From the NCBI GenBank assembly GCA_030043335.1, contig JASHXX010000456.1:1-5855 (forward strand): DNA of 5,855 bases. Reading direction: 5' to 3'. The stretch is from Xanthobacteraceae bacterium. Lineage in GTDB: Bacteria; Pseudomonadota; Alphaproteobacteria; Rhizobiales; Xanthobacteraceae. The notes below the pieces were generated by a model. That model made no database searches, was not told where the DNA came from, and was given only the letters and a program-made list of their open reading frames with translations. Each line of letters begins with the position of its first letter. Positions within the stretch are counted from its first letter, which is position 1. Positions 1-5,510 of this stretch are shown piece after piece. The position numbers and the translations under genes are program-made.

Positions 1-406
1 TCGAGAACACCGTGAAGGCGCTGAAATCTAGCGACTCCGGCACGCGATAATCGAGCGGTCCCTTGCCCCAGATCATCTGCACGATTTCGACGATGACGAA
101 GGCGAGCCCGAAGGTGAACAACAGCTCGGCGACCGGGCCGTGCCGGTGCACGTAGCGCAGGCCGTAGCGTTCGATCAGCGCGCCGATGCCGCCGACCAGC
201 ACCGGCGCGACGACGAAAGCCGGCCAGAACCCGATGAACTGGCCGATCTGGAACCCGAAGAACGCGCCGAGCATGTAGAAGCTCGCGTGGGCGAAGTTGA
301 GCACGCCCATCATGCTGAAGATCAGCGTCAGGCCGCTCGCCATCAGAAACAACAGCATGCCGTAGAGCACGCCGTTGAGCGTCGATATGGTGACGAGCTC
401 GAGCAC
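1..406 (-). CDS. livH: Branched-chain amino acid-type ABC transporter permease, LivH family (partial, C-terminus beyond window)
   Basis: This is one of the two inner-membrane channel subunits of a HAAT-family ABC importer. About 135 residues are visible and the rest lies off the left edge. The N-terminus reads as LivH: a hydrophobic first helix (residues ~8-32) contains GVLYGMLLFLMASGLTLIF, followed by the family signature MMGVLNFAHASFYMLGAFF (residues ~34-52). A third hydrophobic segment and the permease motif with ALIERYGLRY come next, then a fourth segment with LLFTFGLAFVIVE. The start is taken as GTG at 406, because an in-frame TGA lies five codons upstream. The purine-rich GGGGA abuts this GTG with no spacer, so the exact start is uncertain and translation may be coupled to the binding-protein gene 21 nt upstream. 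LivM and the ATPases LivG/LivF would be expected beyond the left edge. The family is secure, but the transported substrate cannot be read from this subunit. Confidence 0.93.
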   Translation of the reverse strand, partial: MLELVTISTLNGVLYGMLLFLMASGLTLIFSMMGVLNFAHASFYMLGAFFGFQIGQFIGFWPAFVVAPVLVGGIGALIERYGLRYVHRHGPVAELLFTFGLAFVIVEIVQMIWGKGPLDYRVPESLDFSAFTVFS

Positions 407-427
407 TCCCCACCGGACTCAGTGCGT

Positions 428-1672
428 TCAGCTCGGGCGATTCATCTTGCAGCTGGTCGGAAGGATGGTGTCCTTAGTGTCGATCTTGCCCATCATCTTC
501 CAGCCCCAACCGGTGTTCTCCTCGTCGAACGGCTGGTCCTTGCTGAGCGGCCCGAGATTGGCGAGATACATCGGCTGGAAGAACTGGTGATCATCGGAGC
601 GCATGAAGCCCTCGCCGCCGTCGTAGACCGTCACCTGCATGCCGTCGAGCTTGGCCGCAACCTTGACCGGATCGAGCGAATTGGCTTCCTTCGCGGCGGC
701 GACCAGCATGCGGATCTCGTTGACCGCGCGCGGATAGAACAGCGTCACGCCGGCTTTGGCGCGGAACGCCTTTTCGAACTCCTGCGCCGGCGCGTATGGC
801 TCGTTGGCCACGCCTTCGGCAATCGCGAAGACGCGATCCGACAGGTTAGCCTGCTTGATCGCGGTCGGGCCGCCGGTCCCGCCGGCGTAGTAAGTGTACC
901 AATCGACCTGCAATCCGGCGTCGGCCGCGGCCTTGAGCAGCAGCGCGAAATCCTGACCCCAGTTGCCGGTGATGACGCTGTCGGCGCCCGACGCGTTGAT
1001 CTTAGCGATATAGGGCGAGAAATCGGTGACCTTGAGCAGCGGATGCACCTCGTCGCCGACGATCTCGATGTCGGGCCGCTTGGCGTTGAGCATCGCCCGC
1101 GCTTCTTTGCGCACCGCCTGACCGAACGAGTAGTCCTGATTGATCAGATAGATTTTTTTGATGTTGGTCCGCGTCTTCATGTAGTTGGTGAGCGCACTCA
1201 TCTTGATATCGGAGTTCGCGTCCCAGCGGAAATGCCAATAGCTGCATTTGTCGTTGGTCAGCACCGGATCGACCGCCGCATAGTTGAAGTACAAAACCTC
1301 CTTGCCGGGGTTGCGATCGTTGTATTTCTGGACGAAGTCCTCGATCGCGGCGGCGAACGCCGAGCCGTTGCCCTGGGTGATGAAGCGGATGCCGGCATCG
1401 ATCGCCTTCTGCACCTGAACCAGCGTCTCCTGGGCGTTGAGCTTGTTGTCGTAGGGCACGATCTCGAGCTTGTGGCCCAGTATCCCGCCATTGGCGTTGG
1501 TCACCTCGGCGAGAAAGTTGAATTCCTTGAGGCCCACCTCGCCGATGCTGGCGCCGCCGCCCGAGAGCGGGTCGATGTAGGCAAGCTTGACGGTATCCTG
1601 GGCCGCCGCCGGCATCGCGGTAACGGCCATGGCGGCCGTTGCAAAGAGCATGGTGCGAACGTGCGGCATCAT
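428..1672 (-). CDS. Periplasmic substrate-binding protein of a branched-chain amino acid-type (HAAT) ABC transporter
   Basis: This is a LivJ/LivK-like type I periplasmic binding protein (Peripla_BP_6 family) that captures a solute and delivers it to the permease encoded just downstream. The 414-aa product begins with a Sec signal peptide: R6, a hydrophobic stretch at residues 8-20, and an AAA site giving likely cleavage between A24 and Q25. The mature protein starts with the usual first strand VKLAYIDPLSGG, followed by a helix with GLKEFNFLAEVTNANGGILG (residues 47-66) and IVPYDNK. Only two cysteines are present (C143 and C408), which could form a disulfide in the periplasm. The start is the first of two adjacent ATGs, at 1672, because GGGAGGA lies 6 nt upstream. 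An in-frame ATG at 1726 would add 18 basic, unlikely residues ahead of the signal peptide. Members of this family bind branched-chain amino acids but also amides, urea and aromatic acids, so the true ligand is unknown and I give no gene symbol. Confidence 0.95.
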   Translation of the reverse strand: MMPHVRTMLFATAAMAVTAMPAAAQDTVKLAYIDPLSGGGASIGEVGLKEFNFLAEVTNANGGILGHKLEIVPYDNKLNAQETLVQVQKAIDAGIRFITQGNGSAFAAAIEDFVQKYNDRNPGKEVLYFNYAAVDPVLTNDKCSYWHFRWDANSDIKMSALTNYMKTRTNIKKIYLINQDYSFGQAVRKEARAMLNAKRPDIEIVGDEVHPLLKVTDFSPYIAKINASGADSVITGNWGQDFALLLKAAADAGLQVDWYTYYAGGTGGPTAIKQANLSDRVFAIAEGVANEPYAPAQEFEKAFRAKAGVTLFYPRAVNEIRMLVAAAKEANSLDPVKVAAKLDGMQVTVYDGGEGFMRSDDHQFFQPMYLANLGPLSKDQPFDEENTGWGWKMMGKIDTKDTILPTSCKMNRPS

Positions 1673-1711
1673 TGCTAATCCTCCCGATTTGTCTGAATCC
1701 TTGCGCGACCG

Positions 1712-1724
1712 GCGCCGTTGGCGC
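1712..1724. repeat. Short inverted repeat in the leader of the ABC operon
   Basis: GCGCC-GTT-GGCGC forms a perfect 5-bp inverted repeat with a 3-nt centre. It lies immediately downstream of the candidate -10 box of the transporter promoter, where it would overlap the transcription start. It could be a small operator or a leader hairpin, but in DNA this GC-rich it could also arise by chance. Confidence 0.3.
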
Positions 1725-1754
1725 ATTGTTCTCAGGTCGGGTGCTGTTCGTCAA
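1725..1754 (-). promoter_or_regulatory. Candidate sigma70-like promoter of the ABC transporter operon
   Basis: Read on the minus strand, TTGACG (1754-1749, five of six matches to the -35 consensus) is followed after 18 bp by AACAAT (1730-1725, four of six matches to the -10). This leaves a leader of roughly 45 nt before the ATG at 1672. The position and orientation fit the binding-protein gene. The call rests on motif matching alone, and the spacer is one base longer than ideal. Confidence 0.4.
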
Positions 1755-1767
1755 GAACTGCCAGCCT

Positions 1768-1785
1768 GCGCGGCAGACGCCGCGC
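1768..1785. repeat. 7-bp perfect inverted repeat in the divergent intergenic region
   Basis: GCGCGGC and GCCGCGC (1768-1774 and 1779-1785) flank the tetraloop AGAC. The hairpin sits between the transporter promoter and the methyltransferase start. A TTTTTT run at 1799-1804 lies 13 nt beyond the stem on the plus strand, too far for a standard intrinsic terminator. It could be an operator or a leader structure for the methyltransferase transcript; which of these is not decidable from sequence. Confidence 0.4.
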
Positions 1786-1826
1786 CTGTAAGCTTGGATT
1801 TTTTCCGCCTAAAACGAGGGCAGCAA

Positions 1827-2559
1827 GTGCGACCACGGCGCGGCGACTATGGCTTCGACGCTCCCTACGTGCTGCTCGGCCTCGCCACCGCCGCGGCTCT
1901 CGGCCTCGGCGCTGCAATCATCCTCTTGGTTAACTCCTTTCCGACCCTGGCGAGCCTGAGCCTGGCGGCAAGCGTCGTGTTCGCGTTGTCGACCTTGAGC
2001 TTCCTTTGGACGACAAGGCGCAGGAAATTCATGGTCTGGGACGAGTTGTTGGCGAGCCTCGCTGCTGCGCGGCGATGAGCGGATTCTCGACGTCGGATGC
2101 GGCCGGGGCGCGGTGCCCCTGCTCGCCGCACAGCAGCTGCCGAGCGGGCGCGCCATCGGCGTCGATCTTTGGTCGACGACCGATCAGTCGGGCAACAGCG
2201 AACGCACGACGTTGCGCAATGCAGAACTCGAGGGGGTTCGCGAGCGGATCGAGCTGCATACAGCCGACATGACGCGCTTGCCGTTTGCCGACGCGAGTTT
2301 CGACGTGGTTACCAGCAGTCTTGCGATTCACAACGTCCCGACCGCGCAAGGTCGCGAACGGGCGTTGGCGGAGATGCTGCGCGTCTTGAAGGCCGACGGA
2401 ACGATAATGATTGCCGATATCGGGCACACCGGCCAGTACGCTCGCTATTTTTCTTCACAGCCGAAGACCGCGGTGGAGCGACGCCGCCTCGGCTGGCGTT
2501 TTTGGTACGGCGGACCCCGAGCCGCGACCACAGCCGTGAAAGTCCGGTACTCCCCCTAG
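1827..2559 (+). pseudogene. Membrane-anchored class I SAM-dependent methyltransferase, split by a one-base frameshift
   Basis: Two adjacent frames together make one methyltransferase of about 243 residues. Translation should start at GTG 1827, with GAGGG 6 nt upstream (1816-1820), giving MRPRRGDYGFDAPYVLL. Two membrane segments follow (residues ~14-35 and ~41-61), then RRRKFMVWDELLASL. This frame ends at TGA 2076-2078. The next frame, starting around 2065, continues directly with LRGDERILDVGCGRG, the SAM-binding motif I. It goes on with GVDLW (motif post-I), FDVVTSSLAIHNVP (motif II region), the LRVLKADGTIMIAD strand and a C-terminal GWRFWYGGP, ending at TAG 2557-2559. One surplus base somewhere in about 2061-2067 (GCTGCTG) explains the break. 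The domain order of two N-terminal helices plus a UbiE-like methyltransferase domain is a known bacterial arrangement. The substrate is unknown. The gene is either a recently broken gene or intact with a sequencing error. No separate start signal was found for the second half, so as sequenced it would not give an active enzyme. Confidence 0.85.
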
Positions 2560-2597
2560 ACTGTCGAGATCGCGAGGCGCGCGGATTGGGGCGAAGC

Positions 2598-2978
2598 TCA
2601 TCCCGGCGCGGTTTTGCGGCCACGTTGTGCCGGGTCGTAGTAGAAGCGTTCCTCGATGATCCGCTCCTCGCGCCAAAGCTGAAACGCCAGCTCGTCGAGC
2701 GTAAACGCCCGGCCTTCGCGGTTGACGAAGTCAAAAATCCAATTGACGACGACGCGATCGCCCTCGACCATGAACGTTTGCACCGGCCGGGTCCGGATGT
2801 CGCGGTGTGCGGCCATGACGCGCCGCTCTCCCTTGATCAGCGTGTCGAGGCCGCGGCGCGGCGGATCGAGGTTCTCCTGCGTCGAGGCATCGTCATGGTA
2901 GAAAGACTCCAGCGCCTCGATGTAGCGGCCGCGCTCGACCAGATCGATCAGCGCTTGCACGCGTTCGCGTGTGGGCAT
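2598..2978 (-). CDS. SnoaL-like / nuclear transport factor 2 (NTF2)-fold protein
   Basis: The 126-aa product has the length and pattern of a single cone-shaped alpha+beta NTF2-like domain. It opens with helices MPTRERVQALIDLVERGRY, then EALESFYHDDASTQENLDPP (residues 21-40), which is typical of the SnoaL-like subgroup. Strands follow around VQTFMVEGDRVVVNWIFDF (66-84), with a C-terminal pair LAFQLWREERIIEERFYYDP (97-116). The start ATG at 2978 is well supported by AAGGA 6 nt upstream. Such proteins include small isomerases, cyclases and hydrolases as well as non-catalytic binding proteins, and no specific reaction can be assigned here. The gene is convergent with the methyltransferase (38-bp gap) and divergent from the haloalkane dehalogenase, sharing a 62-bp control region with it. 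A role in the same response is therefore possible but is inference. Confidence 0.88.
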   Translation of the reverse strand: MPTRERVQALIDLVERGRYIEALESFYHDDASTQENLDPPRRGLDTLIKGERRVMAAHRDIRTRPVQTFMVEGDRVVVNWIFDFVNREGRAFTLDELAFQLWREERIIEERFYYDPAQRGRKTAPG

Positions 2979-2998
2979 AGTGCGTCCTTTCCGGTCGG

Positions 2999-3031
2999 CT
3001 CAACGTGACGTCGGCTGACGTGACACGTGAG
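2999..3031. promoter_or_regulatory. Candidate operator: clustered ACGTGA/TGACGT repeats between two divergent genes
   Basis: Within 33 bp ACGTGA occurs three times (3003, 3018, 3025), ACGTGAC twice (3003, 3018) and TGACGT twice, 10 bp apart (3006 and 3016). Two 6-bp palindromes, GACGTC (3007-3012) and CACGTG (3024-3029), have centres 17 bp apart. The outer ends CTCA (2999-3002) and TGAG (3028-3031) are also inverted. The cluster sits between the start codons of the SnoaL-like gene and the dehalogenase, where one regulator could control both. No regulator gene is in the window and no clear -35/-10 pair was found for either gene. Confidence 0.45.
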
Positions 3032-3040
3032 TTTAAGACG

Positions 3041-3937
3041 ATGAACGAGATTCTGAAGACTTCGGCGGAGCGTTTTGTCGACCTGCCGGCTTTTCCATGG
3101 AAGGCGCACCATCGCGACGACCTGCCGGGCTTTGGCAGCCTGGCCATGGCTTATATCGACGAGGGACCCGCGTCCGCGCCGGTCTTTCTCTGCCTGCACG
3201 GTCAACCGACCTGGAGCTATCTTTATCGGCGAATGATCCCGCACTTTCTGCAAACCGGGAGCCGCGTGGTCGCGCCGGACTTTTTCGGCTTCGGGCGCTC
3301 GGACAAGCCGGCCGACGACGCGGTCTATACCTTCGACTTTCATCGCAACAGCCTCCTCGCGTTCGTCCGCACGCTCGATCTCACCGATATCACGCTGGTG
3401 GTGCAGGACTGGGGTGGCCTTCTCGGCCTGACGCTGCCGATGGAGATGGCGGAGCGATTTTCCCGACTGATCGTGATGAATACGGCGCTGCCGACCGGCG
3501 ACTTGCCGCTCGGTAAGGGTTTCTTGGACTGGCGGGCCTATTCCAACAGCCAGCCCGACATGGCGGTCGGCAAGCTCCTCAAGCGCGCCTGTCCGCAGCT
3601 GTCGCCGGCGGAGGCCGCCGCCTATGACGCGCCCTTCCCCGATGCCCGCTATAAAGCCGGCGTGCGTCGGTTTCCCAATCTGGTGCCGGAATTCATCGAC
3701 AGCCCGGGCGCCGCCACCGGCCGCGCCGCCCGCGAGTTCTGGCGCAACGAATGGCAGGGCCGCAGCGTTATGGCGATCGGCATGGCCGACCCGGTGCTAG
3801 GAGCGCCGGCGATGCGTGCTCTTCACCGCGACATTCGCGGCTGTCCGCCACCGCTCGAGTTCGCCGCCGCCGGACATTTCGTGCAGGAATGGGGCGATGA
3901 GGTTGCTCCGGCGGTGATTGCCGCTTTGCGGGGTTAA
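3041..3937 (+). CDS. dhmA: Haloalkane dehalogenase, HLD-I subfamily (DhlA/DhmA type)
   Basis: This alpha/beta-hydrolase cleaves carbon-halogen bonds of haloalkanes with water, yielding an alcohol, halide and a proton (EC 3.8.1.5), in the cytoplasm. From ATG 3041 the product is 298 aa, close to the ~300-310 usual for the family. Landmarks: oxyanion-hole region HGQPTWSYLYRRMIP (53-67), then APDFFGFGRSDKP (78-90). The nucleophile elbow VVQDWGG has D123 as the nucleophile and W124 as first halide-binding residue. W164 in FLDWRAYS fits the second halide-binding tryptophan (DhlA W175). D250 in IGMAD is the acid in the HLD-I position and H279 in AAGHFVQEWG is the base. All five residues expected from DhlA are present. 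The helical cap spans about 150-215. A GTG at 3005 would add 12 residues but lies inside the repeat cluster and has no ribosome binding site. The site before ATG 3041 is also weak. A GST gene follows 52 nt downstream. The subfamily is secure; the real substrate is unknown. Confidence 0.93.
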   Translation: MNEILKTSAERFVDLPAFPWKAHHRDDLPGFGSLAMAYIDEGPASAPVFLCLHGQPTWSYLYRRMIPHFLQTGSRVVAPDFFGFGRSDKPADDAVYTFDFHRNSLLAFVRTLDLTDITLVVQDWGGLLGLTLPMEMAERFSRLIVMNTALPTGDLPLGKGFLDWRAYSNSQPDMAVGKLLKRACPQLSPAEAAAYDAPFPDARYKAGVRRFPNLVPEFIDSPGAATGRAAREFWRNEWQGRSVMAIGMADPVLGAPAMRALHRDIRGCPPPLEFAAAGHFVQEWGDEVAPAVIAALRG

Positions 3938-3944
3938 GCGAGGC

Positions 3945-3957
3945 CCGGCCGAGCCGG
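3945..3957. repeat. Small hairpin between the dehalogenase and GST genes
   Basis: CCGGC-CGA-GCCGG makes a 5-bp perfect stem with a 3-nt loop, starting 7 nt after the dehalogenase stop codon. It has no following T-run, so it is not an intrinsic terminator. It could act as an mRNA-stabilising or pausing element between two co-transcribed genes, or be incidental in GC-rich DNA. Confidence 0.25.
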
Positions 3958-3989
3958 TCGCAGCGGCGGCACTGGAGGCCTGATCGGCG

Positions 3990-4631
3990 ATGGCCTATCG
4001 ACTGCACTACTTTCCGGAGTCGGGGAACAGCTACAAGCTCGCGCTGATGCTGACGCTGTGCGGAGAGGATTTTGAGCCGATCTGGACCGACTTCGGCGGC
4101 GGCGTCACCCGCACCGCCGAGTGGCGCGAGCGGGTCAACGAGATGGGCGAGATTCCGGTCCTGGAAGATTCCGGCGTTCGCCTGACCCAGACCGGGCCGA
4201 TCTTGCTGCGGCTTGCCGAACGCTATGGCCGCTTTGGCGGCGAAGACGATGCCGAGCGCTTTGAGATCCTGCGCTGGTTGTTCTGGGACAATCACAAGCT
4301 CACGAGCTACATGGCGACCTATCGGTTTCTGCGGGCCTTCACTGCGTCCGCGGATCGCGGCGTGCTCGCCTTCCTGCGCGGCCGGCTCGACGACTGTCTG
4401 GGCATCCTCGAGCGGCACCTGCGCGACCGCGCGTTCGTTGTCGGCCGCCGGCCGACGGTCGCGGACATTTCGATCATCGCCTACCTGTCGTTTCCGAAGG
4501 AGGAAAGCGGATACGATCTCGCCGCGACGCATCCGGCTATCCATGCGTGGCAGGGCAGGATCGCGGCTCTGCCGCACTGGCGCGCCCCTTATGACCTGCT
4601 GCCGGGCAAGCGGTTGCGCCGTTATGTGTGA
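3990..4631 (+). CDS. Glutathione S-transferase family protein
   Basis: This is a two-domain soluble GST that would use glutathione to attack electrophilic substrates or act as a lyase/peroxidase. At 213 aa it has normal length. The N-terminal thioredoxin-like domain starts with LHYFPESGNSYKLALML, where S11 or S14 sits in the catalytic position. It continues to the cis-proline GEIPVL (P56) and the glutathione-binding LTQTGPILLRLAERYG, with Q67/T68 where the gamma-glutamyl contact is expected. The all-helical C-terminal domain carries the conserved N-capping box in FVVGRRPTVADISIIAYL (T156 to D159). The start ATG at 3990 is preceded by GGAGG (3974-3978) at a rather long 11-nt spacing. It lies 52 nt after the dehalogenase on the same strand with no clear terminator between, so they may form an operon. 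The class cannot be assigned confidently and the substrate is unknown; a link with halogenated compounds is inferred from position only. Confidence 0.9.
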   Translation: MAYRLHYFPESGNSYKLALMLTLCGEDFEPIWTDFGGGVTRTAEWRERVNEMGEIPVLEDSGVRLTQTGPILLRLAERYGRFGGEDDAERFEILRWLFWDNHKLTSYMATYRFLRAFTASADRGVLAFLRGRLDDCLGILERHLRDRAFVVGRRPTVADISIIAYLSFPKEESGYDLAATHPAIHAWQGRIAALPHWRAPYDLLPGKRLRRYV

Positions 4632-4664
4632 CCTATGCGGGGCGGCGCACAGAGCAAAAACGGC

Positions 4665-4680
4665 TTGACGGGGTTTGACG
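4665..4680 (+). promoter_or_regulatory. Tandem TTGACGG boxes upstream of the MgtC-like gene
   Basis: Two TTGACG hexamers (4665-4670 and 4675-4680), each followed by G, recur with a 10-bp period in the 112-bp gap between the GST and MgtC-like genes. Each matches five of six bases of a -35 box. The best -10 for the second is TTTGCT (4698-4703, spacing 17), which is poor with three of six matches. The pair could be a promoter with a weak -10, or a one-helical-turn binding site for an activator. Confidence 0.25.
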
Positions 4681-4743
4681 GCCTCGGCGAACTTGCGTTT
4701 GCTCAATCATGCCCCGCGGCCCGCGCAACCGCTATTAGCTCGG

Positions 4744-5460
4744 ATGGCGTTCCTCCATTCATTCACGCTCAGCGATTTCCTCGACTCGCTGGTCAGTCTG
4801 CTGGGTGCCTTCGTCCTCGGCACGCTGATCGGCGCCGAGCGGCAATACCGGCAGCGCAGCGGCGGCCTTCGCACCCACGCCTTGGTTGCGGTCGGAGCGT
4901 CGACCTTTGTCGACATCGGCATGCATCTCAACGGCAATGCCGGCGCCACGCAAATCATCGCCTACGTGGTTTCCGGGGTCGGCTTTCTCGGCGCCGGCGT
5001 GATCATGAAACAAGGCAGCAACGTCTGGGGCCTCAACACCGCGGCGACGCTATGGTGCTCGGCGGCGGTCGGCGCATGTGCCGGCGCCGATCTCGCCTTC
5101 GAGGCCATCGCGCTCACCGGCTTCGTGCTCGCCGGCAACACGCTGTTGCGGCCGCTGGTCAACGCCATCAACCGGGCGCCGATCGATAAGGGCGGCACCG
5201 AAGCGATCTACGATGTGCGAATGCGCACGGCCGCCGATCACCTTGACGACGGCCGCGACCTGCTGCGTGCCGAGCTCGAAGCTGCGAACTATCCGGTCCA
5301 AGACATCGAGGTGGTCGCGCGGGATCAGGGCGGCAGCGAAATCGTGGCAACGCTTGTGGGGACCGCCGCCGACCCGGGCGAGCTCGACGGGATTGTCTCC
5401 CGTCTCGAAGCCAATCCCGTGGTGCTTAGCGCCGGCTGGAACCTGCGAACGACCGAGTGA
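4744..5460 (+). CDS. MgtC/SapB family inner-membrane protein with C-terminal ACT-like domain
   Basis: The 238-aa product has about five membrane helices in its N-terminal half (roughly 11-30, 44-60, 70-88, 99-115 and 119-138). It carries the MgtC signatures LGTLIGAERQYRQR, GLRTHALVAVGAS (41-53), VSGVGFLGAGVIMKQG (76-91) and GLNTAATLWCSAAVGA (96-111). N98 and C105 have the same seven-residue spacing as the Asn and Cys reported as functionally important in Salmonella MgtC (N92, C99). The region from ~155 to the end is soluble and resembles the ACT-like domain of longer MgtC proteins. The family is linked to growth in low magnesium, intramacrophage survival and control of membrane F-ATPase, but many environmental members have no known role. 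ATG 4744 is chosen because it places about ten residues before the first helix. The preceding ribosome binding site is weak, and in-frame TTG codons at 4675, 4693 and 4699 remain possible starts. No magnesium ATPase gene is adjacent. Confidence 0.9.
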   Translation: MAFLHSFTLSDFLDSLVSLLGAFVLGTLIGAERQYRQRSGGLRTHALVAVGASTFVDIGMHLNGNAGATQIIAYVVSGVGFLGAGVIMKQGSNVWGLNTAATLWCSAAVGACAGADLAFEAIALTGFVLAGNTLLRPLVNAINRAPIDKGGTEAIYDVRMRTAADHLDDGRDLLRAELEAANYPVQDIEVVARDQGGSEIVATLVGTAADPGELDGIVSRLEANPVVLSAGWNLRTTE

Positions 5461-5479
5461 ATGAGGTCGCGGGCGCGGC

Positions 5480-5510
5480 CGCTGCCTCACTCGACGGCGG
5501 TGAGGCGGCG
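5480..5510. terminator. Strong hairpin between convergent genes (terminator-like, no T-run)
   Basis: Bases 5480-5490 pair with 5500-5510 as an 11-bp stem containing one G-T wobble, around a 9-nt loop. The core is a perfect GCCTCAC/GTGAGGC repeat. The stem begins 19 nt after the MgtC-like stop codon and includes the stop codon of the minus-strand dehydrogenase fragment (5487-5489), so it is placed to end transcription from both sides. No U-tract follows on either strand, so it may only assist termination or stabilise 3' ends. Confidence 0.45.

Noticed and set aside
140..1678. Very long open frame (512 codons) on the plus strand across the permease and binding-protein genes
   Set aside because: It is the antisense shadow of two clearly recognised minus-strand genes in GC-rich DNA. 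Its protein is rich in Arg, His, Glu and Ala with no recognisable domain, and it crosses the boundary between the two genes.
1799..1804. Hairpin 1768-1785 plus T6 run as an intrinsic terminator or attenuator
   Set aside because: The T-run lies 13 nt beyond the stem, outside the range for intrinsic termination, and no upstream plus-strand gene needs terminating here.
2061..2078. Programmed +1 frameshifting in the methyltransferase
   Set aside because: Slipping at the last sense codons before TGA would lose the LRGDE residues expected just before motif I, and there is no recognisable slippery sequence or stimulatory element. A simple one-base indel in GCTGCTG explains the data better.
2097..3008. 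303-codon plus-strand frame over the methyltransferase end and the SnoaL-like gene
   Set aside because: It overlaps two genes with clear homology in other frames, and its composition (Arg-rich, low complexity) is typical of a shadow frame.
3005..3040. GTG at 3005 as the dehalogenase start
   Set aside because: The extra 12 residues precede the normal family N-terminus, there is no ribosome binding site, and the codon lies inside the ACGTGA repeat cluster. ATG 3041 fits better, though its own ribosome binding site is weak.
3768..4706. 312-codon open frame on minus opposite the GST gene
   Set aside because: It is a shadow of the GST coding strand and the end of the dehalogenase. It has no domain pattern, while the plus strand gives two well-matched families.
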